From contig JBFLZR010000004.1 of NCBI GenBank assembly GCA_040756055.1, positions 124,001 through 188,000 on the forward strand: 64,000 nucleotides of DNA, written 5' to 3'. The translations under genes were made by a program, and so were the position numbers. This DNA is from Candidatus Zixiibacteriota bacterium. Its GTDB lineage: Bacteria > Zixibacteria > MSB-5A5 > GN15 > FEB-12. This document shows, piece by piece, positions 51,577 through 62,246 of this stretch (its first letter is position 1; every line of letters starts with the position of its first letter). The notes under the pieces are model-generated. The model was not told where the DNA came from. It worked only from the letters and a program-made list of their open reading frames with translations, and did not search any database.

Positions 51577-52681
51577 TCTTCGTGCCTTCTATTTCGTGCG
51601 CCTGTGCAAGTATATCGGCGGAGGTGACAAATCTAAGCCTATCGCCATATCTTTGACGCATACTGTCGAACAGGTTGCTCATCAAGTCGAACTGCTGCCG
51701 GAACATCATCTTGGGATGATTTATCATCGATAGAGAAATGTCCTCAGACTGCCGGTGCCCGGAAACGTATTGTTCGAGGCCTTCCATCAACATTTTCAGG
51801 TTGACCCCCTTGGTGTCACACGAAAATAGAAACCAGGGGTTGGTGGTGACATAGCGCAAATTGTAACGCATGAGCGACATCAAATTGGCCAGACGTGTTT
51901 GTTTTGGTGATCGGGATATGCTGGAACCACGCTGCATCGAAACCGACTTTGCCCTGCGAATTAGAAATCCGAGGCGAGTCGCCAGACCGCTGCGGAAAGT
52001 TGCAACGGGCACTTCCAGTAATCCGCCGGGAGTAGGTTCACGGATTCCTGTTTCAGGGCTCATAAACCAGTTGGCTTTGTTGGGCATATTCGAGTAGTCG
52101 ATTTCAATCGTGTCCATCTTTAAACGCACGTTTTTGACGACGCTGGAATCGATGGAAATCCCGTATCGCAAAAGGGCGGTTATCAGTTCTTTTTCATTTG
52201 GCTGCAGAGCCAACCCCGCGGCACGGAAAGCGTGACAGTGATAGCCCGGCCTGACAGGTTTAAGTAGATTCTCAAGGTACTCAATTCCGGCCTTTATCAC
52301 AGCACCGGCTGAGTTCAGACCGTCGTGGAATCCGAGTTCGTGTAAATACATCTGGTCGGTGGAAAGCCGCCAGGCACCGTCGGCGTAAGTTGATTTCAGC
52401 CAGTGCGGATGAATATGGAGCTGTACATCGTGACCGACCTCGACTGCGTCTTTGAGCTGAGACTCAAACGTGTGGACATATTCTCGAAACTCACCGTATT
52501 CACGGTGCGCCCAAGCGGAGCAGACGTCGGCAAAGAGGGTGACCGGCACGGCGTGCGCTCGACAAACATCCATCAGCTGCCTTGTCGGCGCAAACAGCAC
52601 CTCTTCATGGCTCAAAAAGTTTCTGCCAAGGAATATTTCGTAGTCGGCAGTGACGAGACAGTTTATTGATGGTTCAGGCAT
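51569..52681 (-). CDS. Polysaccharide deacetylase-like protein
   Basis: A 370-residue protein with the NodB-like barrel pattern: CLVTADYEIFLG places an Asp early, VPVTLFADV follows, HDVQLHIHPHW is the candidate metal-binding His motif, and FRAAGLALQ resembles motif 3. The C-terminal half lacks other recognisable domains. Family members of this shape are common in surface-glycan clusters; whether it removes an acetyl group is not shown. It overlaps the glycosyltransferase by 8 nt and follows the AAC(3)-like gene after 4 nt. Confidence 0.75.
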   Translation of the reverse strand: MPEPSINCLVTADYEIFLGRNFLSHEEVLFAPTRQLMDVCRAHAVPVTLFADVCSAWAHREYGEFREYVHTFESQLKDAVEVGHDVQLHIHPHWLKSTYADGAWRLSTDQMYLHELGFHDGLNSAGAVIKAGIEYLENLLKPVRPGYHCHAFRAAGLALQPNEKELITALLRYGISIDSSVVKNVRLKMDTIEIDYSNMPNKANWFMSPETGIREPTPGGLLEVPVATFRSGLATRLGFLIRRAKSVSMQRGSSISRSPKQTRLANLMSLMRYNLRYVTTNPWFLFSCDTKGVNLKMLMEGLEQYVSGHRQSEDISLSMINHPKMMFRQQFDLMSNLFDSMRQRYGDRLRFVTSADILAQAHEIEGTKNG

Positions 52682-52685
52682 AGGG

Positions 52686-53660
52686 TCACCAATTGAGAAC
52701 GTCCCGATTTTCCGGGCTAAGCCCGTCTTCGGTCAGGTACATGGTTACGCCTTTCTGGGCAAGTCGTTTTAGTTCGTCATACAAGGCTCGAGCTTCCATC
52801 AGCCATGAGTCGGCCTGCCCGAACTTGAACTGCTTCATAAGGCCAACCCTTATCATGTGTTCGGTGAGAGTTTTACAAATCCACTGGCCGTCGGGGTAGT
52901 CGACACGGGTTCGAGAGATTTTGGGATCGTAGCGAGAAACATCACGGGTAGTTTCCTTCCCATCAGCATCAATATACGTAATGCTGGCCCGATCAGAGTG
53001 AACTTCAAAAGGAAAGTCATCCCACGTATCCTCGAGGAAGTGCGCCACGCCGAGCCCCTGTGCGATAGGTATGCCAATGCCCACAACCCGACCTTCTAGT
53101 TCTACCAGCCGTCCCACCGGCGAGTCGGCGTGGCAGACGTCGGGCCCGGCGTCATGTCCCGAGGTTATATACTCGGCGTGCTTTCCAACGGCGCAGGAGG
53201 ACGAAAACGGGTGGGAACTCCGGAGGACGCCCTTCCGGACGCGGAAGACCTCGGTTATTTTTCCGACAGCGGATTTGGCCGTACGCAAGTCGACCGGTTC
53301 TCCCTTTTTGGACGATTTGAACGCCTCGTCGGCGGACCCATAACAGGGCATGATGAGAGTACCTTCGTCGGTAATGGTTTCAAGCAGAGCGTCGATAACC
53401 GCGTCTGCTCCGCCGGAGACTTTGCCAATACGTGACAGAGAGGAATGGACCATTATGATATCTCCCGGTGAGATACCGGCTTCGCTCAGGTCATTCAACA
53501 AAGTCTCTTTACTGACTTCCGGCATTGACTCGACTCGCGCGCGACGGGCTTGCGAATCGGCTCGGTCCGAGATTCTGCGCAACGCTTGAATAATCGATGT
53601 CGGTAGAAATTTTTTTGCCCAGATTCTCAGGTTCTGTTTCAATGCGGACAACAATATCAT
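52686..53660 (-). CDS. AAC(3)-fold N-acetyltransferase of the glycan cluster
   Basis: A 324-residue acetyl-CoA-dependent transferase of the Antibiotic_NAT family. Motifs: DIIMVHSSLSRIG, the TLIMPCYG strand, SSHPFSSSCAVGKHAEYI with the catalytic His, and HADSPVGRLVELEG. Members encoded inside polysaccharide clusters act on amino sugars rather than aminoglycosides, and the neighbours (two DegT aminotransferases) would make such amino sugars. Drug resistance should not be read from this hit. It follows the flippase gene after 15 nt. Confidence 0.85.
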   Translation of the reverse strand: MILLSALKQNLRIWAKKFLPTSIIQALRRISDRADSQARRARVESMPEVSKETLLNDLSEAGISPGDIIMVHSSLSRIGKVSGGADAVIDALLETITDEGTLIMPCYGSADEAFKSSKKGEPVDLRTAKSAVGKITEVFRVRKGVLRSSHPFSSSCAVGKHAEYITSGHDAGPDVCHADSPVGRLVELEGRVVGIGIPIAQGLGVAHFLEDTWDDFPFEVHSDRASITYIDADGKETTRDVSRYDPKISRTRVDYPDGQWICKTLTEHMIRVGLMKQFKFGQADSWLMEARALYDELKRLAQKGVTMYLTEDGLSPENRDVLNW

Positions 53661-53675
53661 AATCCTTATCCTTGG

Positions 53676-55268
53676 TTACAGTTGGGCGGAATCAGGTTCG
53701 CTGTCTTCACGTTTTTCCGCATTCGCGGCGGGCCATTTCAGATATGACCAAAACAGACTCTTCAAACCCAGCAGAGACAGGCCCAGCCAGTACACAACAA
53801 CCACACAAAGCGCCAATAGCGCCAGCCGCGCTAAAACATCGGTAATGCCGTAGGACTCGAAATAGCGCGACAGAAAATTGCCGACGGCGTTTCCTATCAG
53901 TACCATCAGAACACCCAACAGGATCATAACAATTATATTATATAAGAATCTTGGTTTGTCGCCAAAAACTAATCTCTTGGAAAGAAACATCAGCATCAAG
54001 CCGGCGAACCCGACATGTGACAGCGACGTGGCGGCTGAGATACCCCCATAACCGACGATTTCCGCCAGGATGAAAGTCGCCGCAAATTTGATCGCAAATA
54101 TGACAGCCGCAAACAGCAAAACCTGTTTTCCCCAACCTCCCGAGTAACAAGCCCTGATTGAGGTCGATGTGATAAACAGGGCCACTATCGACGGCGCGTA
54201 GGGCATCAATATATTCGCCGTCAATTCGACCGAGTTGTTGTCGAACTGTCCCCGATGGAGAAGCAGGTGAACCAGATCGGAACTCGCTACCATGAAATAG
54301 GCTGCTATAGGCACGGCCAGAAGCACCACACCGGTTATGGCCTTTCGATACAATTCACCGAACCTTGAGCTTCCGGGCTTGTTCGATGCGTCCGAGAAGA
54401 TCGGGAACACGACCACCCCAATGGCGAGTCCGATGATTGAATCCGGGAGTTGGATTAACACCTGACCGTAGTTGAGCGCGGAGATGATACCTTCGCCAAA
54501 TTGCTGGGCAACGTATCTGTCGATGAGAAAGTATGAACGGTTAATAAATTCCACGAGAATAATGACTCCGCCTGTTGCCAGTATCGCCTTGCTATTGACG
54601 TCGAATACTCTCGCGGTCAGTTTTTCGAACGGCTTAAAAGAAAGAACCTTGAGCAGAAGGTAGATATTCTGAACGGCAAGACCGCCCAACAATCCGATTG
54701 CTACGGCCCCGATGGAAAACTGTTGATGAAAAACAACGATTGCGGCCACGCAGAAGGCGTTATACACGAGGTAACCCGCGGCCGAATAAGTGAAGATGCG
54801 CCTGACGTTCAGATAGGCTCGCATGCAGGCCTCGGTAGTTCCAAGTATAACCATGGCCGAAGTAACGCGGCAATAGAATACGATATCGCCGAATTCGGTC
54901 TCCAGGTAGCCGCCGCCCCAAATTTTCATAATGAGGGGCGCAAACAGGGCAATCAGCGCCGCCACACCGACCGCCACCAACACCGTAAGATTGATGGCGG
55001 GCCACAGCGCTGACCAATCGGCTGCCTGTTCTCTACCGGTTGCATTTTCCAGTTTCCGAGAAAAATATGGTACGAGCAGATAGACACTGGCAAAACTCAA
55101 TACTGCACTCAGGAGCGCCGGAAGCATTATGGCGACCAGGTAAAGGTCGTACTGAGCGGAGGTCCCGAAGACATCGGCAATGACGATTTCCCGCACGAAA
55201 CCGAGCAAGCGCGATATCAGCAGAACGGTCGCGACTGAGAAGACCGCCTTTGCCGTCCGAGGGGGCAT
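53676..55268 (-). CDS. MurJ/Wzx-like lipid-linked oligosaccharide flippase
   Basis: A 530-residue MOP-superfamily transporter with about fourteen helices. N-terminal VLLISRLLGFVREIVIADVFGTSAQYD is MviN/MurJ-like, and YGQVLIQLPDSIIGLAIGVVVFPIFS and LLHRGQFDNNS are typical MurJ blocks. In a glycan cluster it probably flips the undecaprenyl-linked repeat unit (Wzx role), although a true lipid II flippase in this position cannot be excluded. A hairpin lies between it and the upstream DegT gene. Confidence 0.85.
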   Translation of the reverse strand: MPPRTAKAVFSVATVLLISRLLGFVREIVIADVFGTSAQYDLYLVAIMLPALLSAVLSFASVYLLVPYFSRKLENATGREQAADWSALWPAINLTVLVAVGVAALIALFAPLIMKIWGGGYLETEFGDIVFYCRVTSAMVILGTTEACMRAYLNVRRIFTYSAAGYLVYNAFCVAAIVVFHQQFSIGAVAIGLLGGLAVQNIYLLLKVLSFKPFEKLTARVFDVNSKAILATGGVIILVEFINRSYFLIDRYVAQQFGEGIISALNYGQVLIQLPDSIIGLAIGVVVFPIFSDASNKPGSSRFGELYRKAITGVVLLAVPIAAYFMVASSDLVHLLLHRGQFDNNSVELTANILMPYAPSIVALFITSTSIRACYSGGWGKQVLLFAAVIFAIKFAATFILAEIVGYGGISAATSLSHVGFAGLMLMFLSKRLVFGDKPRFLYNIIVMILLGVLMVLIGNAVGNFLSRYFESYGITDVLARLALLALCVVVVYWLGLSLLGLKSLFWSYLKWPAANAEKREDSEPDSAQL

Positions 55269-55315
55269 TATCGATTGTCTTTCCGTTTAACGTGTGATGG
55301 GGCCATAGACAAAAG

Positions 55316-55357
55316 ACGGGAGCGATAGTGCCTTTGTAATTTCACTGACGCTCCCGT
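55316..55357 (-). terminator. Strong intra-cluster hairpin
   Basis: On the minus strand ACGGGAGCG-TC-AGTG pairs with CACT-AT-CGCTCCCGT around a 12-nt loop, followed by CTTTTGTC. It lies in the 109-nt gap between the DegT and flippase genes. It could be a partial terminator or an mRNA-stability hairpin that lowers expression of the distal five genes; the T-run is short. Confidence 0.5.
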
Positions 55358-55377
55358 AGTCATATTCCGTTCGCCGT

Positions 55378-56484
55378 TTAAGATACGGCTTTAATCACGG
55401 TCTCGATTACTTCACTCTGCTCCGCCCCGGTCATTTCCGGATAAATGGGTATGGAAAGCACACGATCGGCGGCGCGGTTGGTAACTGGGAACTCCTCGGG
55501 ATCGTGTCTGAGGTAGCCGAAGCATTCCTGTTTATGGAACGGCACCGGGTAATAGATTTCGAAACCAACCTGAGCTTCTTTGAGCTTCGCCATGACCGCA
55601 TCGCGATCGTCAACCTCGATGGTGTACTGGTTGTAGATGTGGAAGGTGGAATAATTCTTCACCACGGGGCAGGTGATGCCTTTGACACCTTTGAAGGCGG
55701 CGTCATATATCTTCGCGTGCTCAATGCGCTTCTCGGACCATTGTCTCAGGTATGGCAATTTCGCGAGTAGAATCGCGGCCTGAATAGTGGCCAGACGCGA
55801 ATTGAAGCCGACGATCTTGTTGTAGTATTTGGGTTGAGCGCCGTGGACGCGAAGGATTCGCATCAGGTCGGCGTTATCATCGTTGTCAGTTACAATCAGT
55901 CCGCCATCGCCCCCAGCGCCGAGGTTTTTCGAGGGATAAAACGAGAAACAGCCATAATCGCCGAACGATCCGGCGGCGTGTCCTTTGTATTCGGCGCCGA
56001 TCGCCTGCGCGGCATCTTCGATGACTTTGAGGCCATGCTTTTTCGCGACAGCCATTATCGGGTCCATGTCGGCCAGTTGACCGAACAGGTGGACGGGTAT
56101 GATAGCTTTTGTTTTCGCCGTAATGGCGGCCTCGATGAGGTTGGGGTCGATATTGTAGGTATCCGGTTCGATATCAACGAGGACCGGTTTGGCACCCAGG
56201 CGGGCAATCACGCCGGCGGTGGCGAAAAATGAAAAGTCAGTGGTGATAACTTCATCACCCGCTTTGATGCCGGCGGCAAACAGAGCCAGCAAAAGAGCGT
56301 CGGTGCCCGAGGCAACACCGGCGGCGTGTTTTACCTGTGACAGTTTCGCGAGTTCGGTTTCCAGTTGTTTAACTTCGGGTCCGAGGATAAAACCGCCGTG
56401 GGTGAGAACCTTGATTACGGCTTCATCCATTTCCGGTTTCAGGTAAGCATATTGCCGGCTCAGATCCAAAAGTGGCACTGCCAT
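55378..56484 (-). CDS. DegT/DnrJ/EryC1/StrS-family aminotransferase (copy 2)
   Basis: A 368-residue sugar aminotransferase. The PLP lysine is Lys186 in FYPSKNLGAGGDGG; VIEDAAQAIGAEYKG holds the pyridine-contacting Asp; TTDFSFFATAGVIARLGAKPVLVD and VHLFGQLADMDPI are typical of the WlbE/ArnB-like group. Immediately downstream of a hexapeptide acetyltransferase gene (12 nt), an arrangement used to make N-acetylated amino sugars such as 3-acetamido sugars. Similar to but clearly different from copy 1. Confidence 0.93.
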   Translation of the reverse strand: MAVPLLDLSRQYAYLKPEMDEAVIKVLTHGGFILGPEVKQLETELAKLSQVKHAAGVASGTDALLLALFAAGIKAGDEVITTDFSFFATAGVIARLGAKPVLVDIEPDTYNIDPNLIEAAITAKTKAIIPVHLFGQLADMDPIMAVAKKHGLKVIEDAAQAIGAEYKGHAAGSFGDYGCFSFYPSKNLGAGGDGGLIVTDNDDNADLMRILRVHGAQPKYYNKIVGFNSRLATIQAAILLAKLPYLRQWSEKRIEHAKIYDAAFKGVKGITCPVVKNYSTFHIYNQYTIEVDDRDAVMAKLKEAQVGFEIYYPVPFHKQECFGYLRHDPEEFPVTNRAADRVLSIPIYPEMTGAEQSEVIETVIKAVS

Positions 56485-56496
56485 TTGTATTCTCCT

Positions 56497-57255
56497 TTAG
56501 TCTTTCCAGCCCTGGTTTTCGAGTAACTGTTCCGTCGGGACATCCCTGAAAATCCGGGCCGGGGCGCCCGCCACGATTTTTCGCGCCGGGGCGTCCTTGG
56601 TCACCACCGCGCCAGCCGCCACCAGGGCATCTTCATGAATGACTTTGCCCGGCAGGATGGTCGCGTTGACACCGATTCTGGCGCCTTTCTTAATGATGAC
56701 TCCTTTGAAATGTTTAAACCGCTCTTCGGTGCGGCCGATATAATTGTCATTTGATGTTGCCACGCAGGGGGCAACAAAAACTCTGTCTTCGATTTCGGAG
56801 TAGGCGGTTATGTATACATTAGTCTCGAGCTTTACATACTTGCCGATAGTGCAGAAGTTTTCAATCGCGACACCTCGGCCCACGATAGTACATATTCCGA
56901 TGGAGACGTTTTCCCGGACGGTGGATAGATCGGCAATGAGTACTTTCTCGCCGATTTCGGCGCCGCGATAGATGATAACGTTGGCGCCTATGAGACAGTT
57001 GTCGGCTATTTTGCATGGCGGCAGACTTTGATCTTTGGTGGTCGCTGAAATGGCCGCTTTCATAGGGAGTTTTCCCACCACCGCGCCATCGTCAATCCGC
57101 ACATTATCACCAATAACAGTGTCGGCGTGGATGACGACCCGGTGGCCGATGGAGCAGTTGTTGCCTATTTTGACATTTTCTCCAATAAGACAGAACTCAC
57201 CGATACCGGTGGAAGATCCATACTTTGCGGATGGAGCTATAACTGAGGTAGACAT
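56497..57255 (-). CDS. Left-handed beta-helix (hexapeptide) acyltransferase
   Basis: From ATG 57255, with a GAAGGGA site, the protein has 252 residues; an upstream start at 57348 would lie inside the wzz-like gene. Hexapeptide repeats fill the chain (GSSTGIGEFCLIGENVKIGNNCSIG, IGICTIVGRGVAIENFCTIGKYVKL, IIKKGARIGVNATILPGKVIHEDALV in parts), ending with AAGAVVTKDAPARKIVAGAPARI. The active-site loop YNYIGR-like DNYIGRTEERFKHF resembles sugar N-acetyltransferases of the WlbB/FdtC type. It likely acetylates the amino sugar made by DegT copy 2. Confidence 0.92.
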   Translation of the reverse strand: MSTSVIAPSAKYGSSTGIGEFCLIGENVKIGNNCSIGHRVVIHADTVIGDNVRIDDGAVVGKLPMKAAISATTKDQSLPPCKIADNCLIGANVIIYRGAEIGEKVLIADLSTVRENVSIGICTIVGRGVAIENFCTIGKYVKLETNVYITAYSEIEDRVFVAPCVATSNDNYIGRTEERFKHFKGVIIKKGARIGVNATILPGKVIHEDALVAAGAVVTKDAPARKIVAGAPARIFRDVPTEQLLENQGWKD

Positions 57256-57265
57256 GGGGTCCCTT

Positions 57266-58498
57266 CTAAGTATTAACCTGTGAATTGTGAGAACCGGTTC
57301 GTTTGGTTTTTTTGACGCCGGGCAGCCAGCCGAAGAACGCTTCGACAAACATCACCAGTCGACCATAATCCTCGGGACTTGATTGGCGTAATTTGGCGAA
57401 GTATTCGAGCAGGGCCGCGAAGAAAATCGCGAACAGCACGGAAAGACCGAAGGTACCGGCAACGATGATACTTCGCTGGGGACGGCTCTTGAGAGTGGCC
57501 GGCTTGGCAGGGTCGAGTACCGAGATAGTGGGCATCTTTTCGTATTCTTTGATCTTGGCCTTTTCGCTCTGTTCGAGCAGAACCTGATACAACCCTTCGG
57601 CGACCTGGACCCGGCTATAGAGCATTTCATACTGGCCCCTCAGCGAAGGGATCAGAGAAACCGGCAGCGAGAAAAAAGAGCTGTCGGGATTACGGTTCTC
57701 GAGGTCCTCGAGTTGTTTTTTTATGGTCTGCCTCTTTCGCTGCTGGCCCAGCAGTTCGACGTTGTCCTTGCCGAGAACGAAGGCTTTCATGCTTATCTCG
57801 AGATCGATTTCGGCGAGCATAATTTTCAGGGCGGCGGCTTGGTCGATTGCCAGGCGAGTCTGTTCGTCGAAATCCACTGCCCGGTATTTCATCTGAAAGG
57901 CTTCAAGAGCGGCACGGCTTGAGTCCATCTCTTTTTTGACCTGTTCCAGCCGGTCTTCGAGAAATGCTCGTGTCTGGTTGATTCTCTCGGCGACTATCTC
58001 GGTATTGACATTTTCGAGTTCCTTAACGAAAGCATTGGCAATGTCGGCCGCCATTTGGGGATCTTTGTCCTCAACTGATATTACCAGCAGACCTTCATCG
58101 GACACCTGCATATTCGCGTGCTCCATCAGCGCCAGATAGGTTTCTTCCCAGTTGCCGGTACCGTAACGTTCCATAAGATTGAAGCTGTCCATGATTCGAG
58201 ACGTGATGGTACGACTTTTCAACATGCGGATGTAGACATCGGAGGGGGTGGCTCTCATGGGCAGTTCAAGTCCGCCGGTAACGGAAACGACCTGACTCCA
58301 GTCGGACATTTCCCCGATGGGGGTCGACATGTTTTTGGGCGGCAGCAGCAGGGCTGTGGAGGAGTACCATTTCGGCAGGACCAACGAAACGACGACAGAT
58401 ACGGCCGTGGCCAGAATTATAATGACAAAAATGAGCCGTTTGCGTTTGGCCAAAAGCTCCAGAAACAGCCAGAAATTATTGGATTGAGAGTCGGTCAT
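57266..58498 (-). CDS. Wzz-like polysaccharide chain-length regulator
   Basis: A 410-residue inner-membrane protein. Two membrane helices (about 17-38, LIFVIIILATAVSVVVSLVL, and about 345-368, IIVAGTFGLSVLFAIFFAALLEY) flank a periplasmic coiled-coil region of about 300 residues. The Pro-rich segment AKPATLKSRPQRS just before helix 2 is the PCP signature. No cytoplasmic tyrosine-kinase domain is fused. The ATG overlaps the stop of the Wza-like gene (ATGA). Confidence 0.9.
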   Translation of the reverse strand: MTDSQSNNFWLFLELLAKRKRLIFVIIILATAVSVVVSLVLPKWYSSTALLLPPKNMSTPIGEMSDWSQVVSVTGGLELPMRATPSDVYIRMLKSRTITSRIMDSFNLMERYGTGNWEETYLALMEHANMQVSDEGLLVISVEDKDPQMAADIANAFVKELENVNTEIVAERINQTRAFLEDRLEQVKKEMDSSRAALEAFQMKYRAVDFDEQTRLAIDQAAALKIMLAEIDLEISMKAFVLGKDNVELLGQQRKRQTIKKQLEDLENRNPDSSFFSLPVSLIPSLRGQYEMLYSRVQVAEGLYQVLLEQSEKAKIKEYEKMPTISVLDPAKPATLKSRPQRSIIVAGTFGLSVLFAIFFAALLEYFAKLRQSSPEDYGRLVMFVEAFFGWLPGVKKTKRTGSHNSQVNT

Positions 58499-59826
58499 TT
58501 CAATTCCTCGCGTAGTTGCGCTGTCAATATGCTGCCATCGCTGACAACCACACCGGGCGCGATCATCGTGGTGATGCGGGATATCGGGTTGAACACGGCG
58601 ATCTGGTTTTCATCGGCGGTACGGAGGAATCCGCCGGCGGTGTTAATATAGTACAAAGCCGACTGTCCTTCGATATACGGATAATATCCCGGGTTGAGGA
58701 CTTCGCCCGACACCGTCACATAACCTACCTTGATAGGCACATAGACCGAATCTTCCGGTTTCAGCATTACGGTGCCTCGCTCCTCAGCGGTCTTACCAAG
58801 CATGGAGACCGGGAACCGCAGTTCGGTCGTTCGGCCATCATATCCCAACCTGGGCTTGCGAAAAACCGTAACGTTGCCGGCGTTGGCATCGGATAAATAC
58901 CCCCCGGCCATGTTTATGACATCTCGGAGGGACATTCCAGAGGTGAACGAGTAAAGACCGGGGTTGTTCACGGCGCCGAAAACCGCGATTGGTGTTCTGT
59001 CGCCGTTTTCTTCTCGCGGGGGAACGACAATAACTTCGCCACCGGCGAGTTGAGATGAAACTATTTTACCAGCCTCGTCCATAATCACGATCGCAGATGT
59101 GTCCGCCCATCGTCTGGCACCCCCGGCGAGCCTGAGCAGCATTGGGATATCGTCACCTTCGAGGAGCTCGATTTCGCGCTGACTGAGTACTTCACCGACC
59201 ACCTGAACCGTGCTTAGCGACTTATTGGGCACGTGAATTACTCTTCCGGCGTACACCGCCGGGTCAGCTTCGATATCGCTAAGGAACTTCGCCCGGTCGA
59301 GATCCACGTGAAGATCTCTCACTCCGCCCGATAAGGTGATTGAGCGAGTGGAACCTTCCGGTAAAATACCGCCGGCGACGGCGATGACTTCCGAGACACG
59401 TTGCGAGTTGTAAACGTTGTATGTCCCCGGTCGGGCGATAGCGCCCTGAACGCTGATAGGAATAAGGCGTGAGTTGGTGATATTGATCGAAAGGTTGGCG
59501 ACGTTGAACAGGGTGGCCAATGACTCGGTGAGCATGTCGCGCGTCTGGGTCAGGGTCTTCGAAGAGAGGTTGAACACTCCGATTTTACTGTCCACAATGA
59601 GCCCCTCGGGGTCCACCTGGAGCGTCAGAGGGTCGAGGTCGGATTTCACAAAGGTGATTCTGAGTTTGTCCCCGGGCCTTATCAGGTACAGATCGGGGTC
59701 GACGGGCAGGCCGAATGGCGGCCCATCTTCCTCGGGAAGCTCAAGGACAATTGGATCCTGGCCAACAACGGTCAGAGATACAGCCAGACTCAGCAAAACT
59801 GCGATGAAAGGCGCTTTAATTTTCAT
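58495..59826 (-). CDS. Wza-like polysaccharide export protein with SLBB domains
   Basis: A 443-residue exported protein. A signal peptide (about 1-22, ending TVVGQ) lacks a lipobox cysteine, unlike lipidated Wza. The poly-export domain (about 45-130) has YLIRPGDKLRITF and LTESLATLFNVANLSINI. At least three SLBB repeats follow (ISVQGAIARPGTYNVYNSQRVSEVIAVAGGI in parts; VQVVGEVLSQREIELLEG; IAVFGAVNNPGLYSFTSGMS; VTVSGEVLNPGYYPY). It would form the outer-membrane export channel. First gene of the cluster. Confidence 0.92.
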   Translation of the reverse strand: MKIKAPFIAVLLSLAVSLTVVGQDPIVLELPEEDGPPFGLPVDPDLYLIRPGDKLRITFVKSDLDPLTLQVDPEGLIVDSKIGVFNLSSKTLTQTRDMLTESLATLFNVANLSINITNSRLIPISVQGAIARPGTYNVYNSQRVSEVIAVAGGILPEGSTRSITLSGGVRDLHVDLDRAKFLSDIEADPAVYAGRVIHVPNKSLSTVQVVGEVLSQREIELLEGDDIPMLLRLAGGARRWADTSAIVIMDEAGKIVSSQLAGGEVIVVPPREENGDRTPIAVFGAVNNPGLYSFTSGMSLRDVINMAGGYLSDANAGNVTVFRKPRLGYDGRTTELRFPVSMLGKTAEERGTVMLKPEDSVYVPIKVGYVTVSGEVLNPGYYPYIEGQSALYYINTAGGFLRTADENQIAVFNPISRITTMIAPGVVVSDGSILTAQLREELK

Positions 59827-59846
59827 TTCTCTATGTATTGTATCCT

Positions 59847-59874
59847 ATTATACCCACAGATTTCGACTAATCAA
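59847..59874 (-). promoter_or_regulatory. Promoter P1 of the glycan cluster
   Basis: On the minus strand TTGATT (59874-59869), 16 nt, then a perfect TATAAT (59852-59847). The leader would be about 14 nt. Confidence 0.55.
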
Positions 59875-59880
59875 CTTTCA

Positions 59881-59909
59881 AGGATATGTAAATGCTCTGG
59901 CGTTGTCAA
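59881..59909 (-). promoter_or_regulatory. Promoter P2 of the glycan cluster
   Basis: On the minus strand a perfect TTGACA (59909-59904), 17 nt, then TATCCT (59886-59881). Lies upstream of P1, so the cluster may have tandem promoters. The rest of the spacer to 60094 shows nothing. Confidence 0.45.
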
Positions 59910-60094
59910 CCGGTATTAGCGCCGGTCCGAGGCCGGCGGGTGCCGAGCGATACATCCTAAGAGATTCTGCGGCAATATTTTATTCGAGAGATCGAGAGCA
60001 CATCGGGCAGCGAACGGACCAGAGCCGGCTAAAAACAGGATATTTCTATCCATCACAACAAGAGGCGGGGAATTCCGGCTGCCGGTGGACCCGG

Positions 60095-60496
60095 CTATTG
60101 CTGCAAAAGCACCATTTGGAATAGAGAATCGCCTACCGATTTTTCGACATAAATTTCCGGTTCGTGCGTCCGAAAGTCGAGCGTGAATGGTCCTCTCGGC
60201 ACGCGCAGGGTATCGCAATTGGAGGTGAGGAACACCTCGGGCACAAAATCCATCACTGTACCGGTGTACAAATTCAGGGTACCTTCGTGGTCGCAGAAGT
60301 CGACGAGTTGATCGGTAGAACTCACTTCCCGGAAAGTCATCGAGTAAAAGATGCCGTCGGTTATAACGAAGGTGACCGAATCTTTCTTGGCCAACCCGAT
60401 GACTTCGGTAGTGTTTCTTGTCATGTAGGTGCCGGTATATGTTTCGATCAGGGGTTCGCTGTCGGCGGGATCATCTTTGCCGCAACCCGCTATCAA
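60095..60496 (-). CDS. Small lipoprotein after pyrG, start codon uncertain
   Basis: The mature protein (DDPADSEPLIETYTGTYMTRNTTEV...) of about 130 residues is beta-rich, with TFREVSSTDQLVDFCDHEGTLNLYTGT in parts. The first in-frame start by the usual codons is TTG 60496, which gives only MIAGC. Upstream in the same frame the DNA encodes RRLILGISLLALIAGC, a good lipoprotein signal peptide with lipobox LIAGC, but there is no ATG, GTG or TTG; CTG 60523 is possible. Either a rare start codon is used or a sequencing error hides the true one. No family recognised. It follows pyrG on the same strand. Confidence 0.6.
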   Translation of the reverse strand: MIAGCGKDDPADSEPLIETYTGTYMTRNTTEVIGLAKKDSVTFVITDGIFYSMTFREVSSTDQLVDFCDHEGTLNLYTGTVMDFVPEVFLTSNCDTLRVPRGPFTLDFRTHEPEIYVEKSVGDSLFQMVLLQQ

Positions 60497-60566
60497 AGCC
60501 AGCAGGGATATGCCGAGTATCAGACGCCTGCTACAGCAGCCCGAGCACCAACTGCCTTTGCCTGTT

Positions 60567-62246
<1,680 letters not shown>

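Noticed and set aside
52686-53660. Aminoglycoside resistance gene
   Set aside because: The fold is AAC(3)-like, but the gene is embedded in a surface-glycan cluster with amino-sugar enzymes, where such proteins act on sugars.
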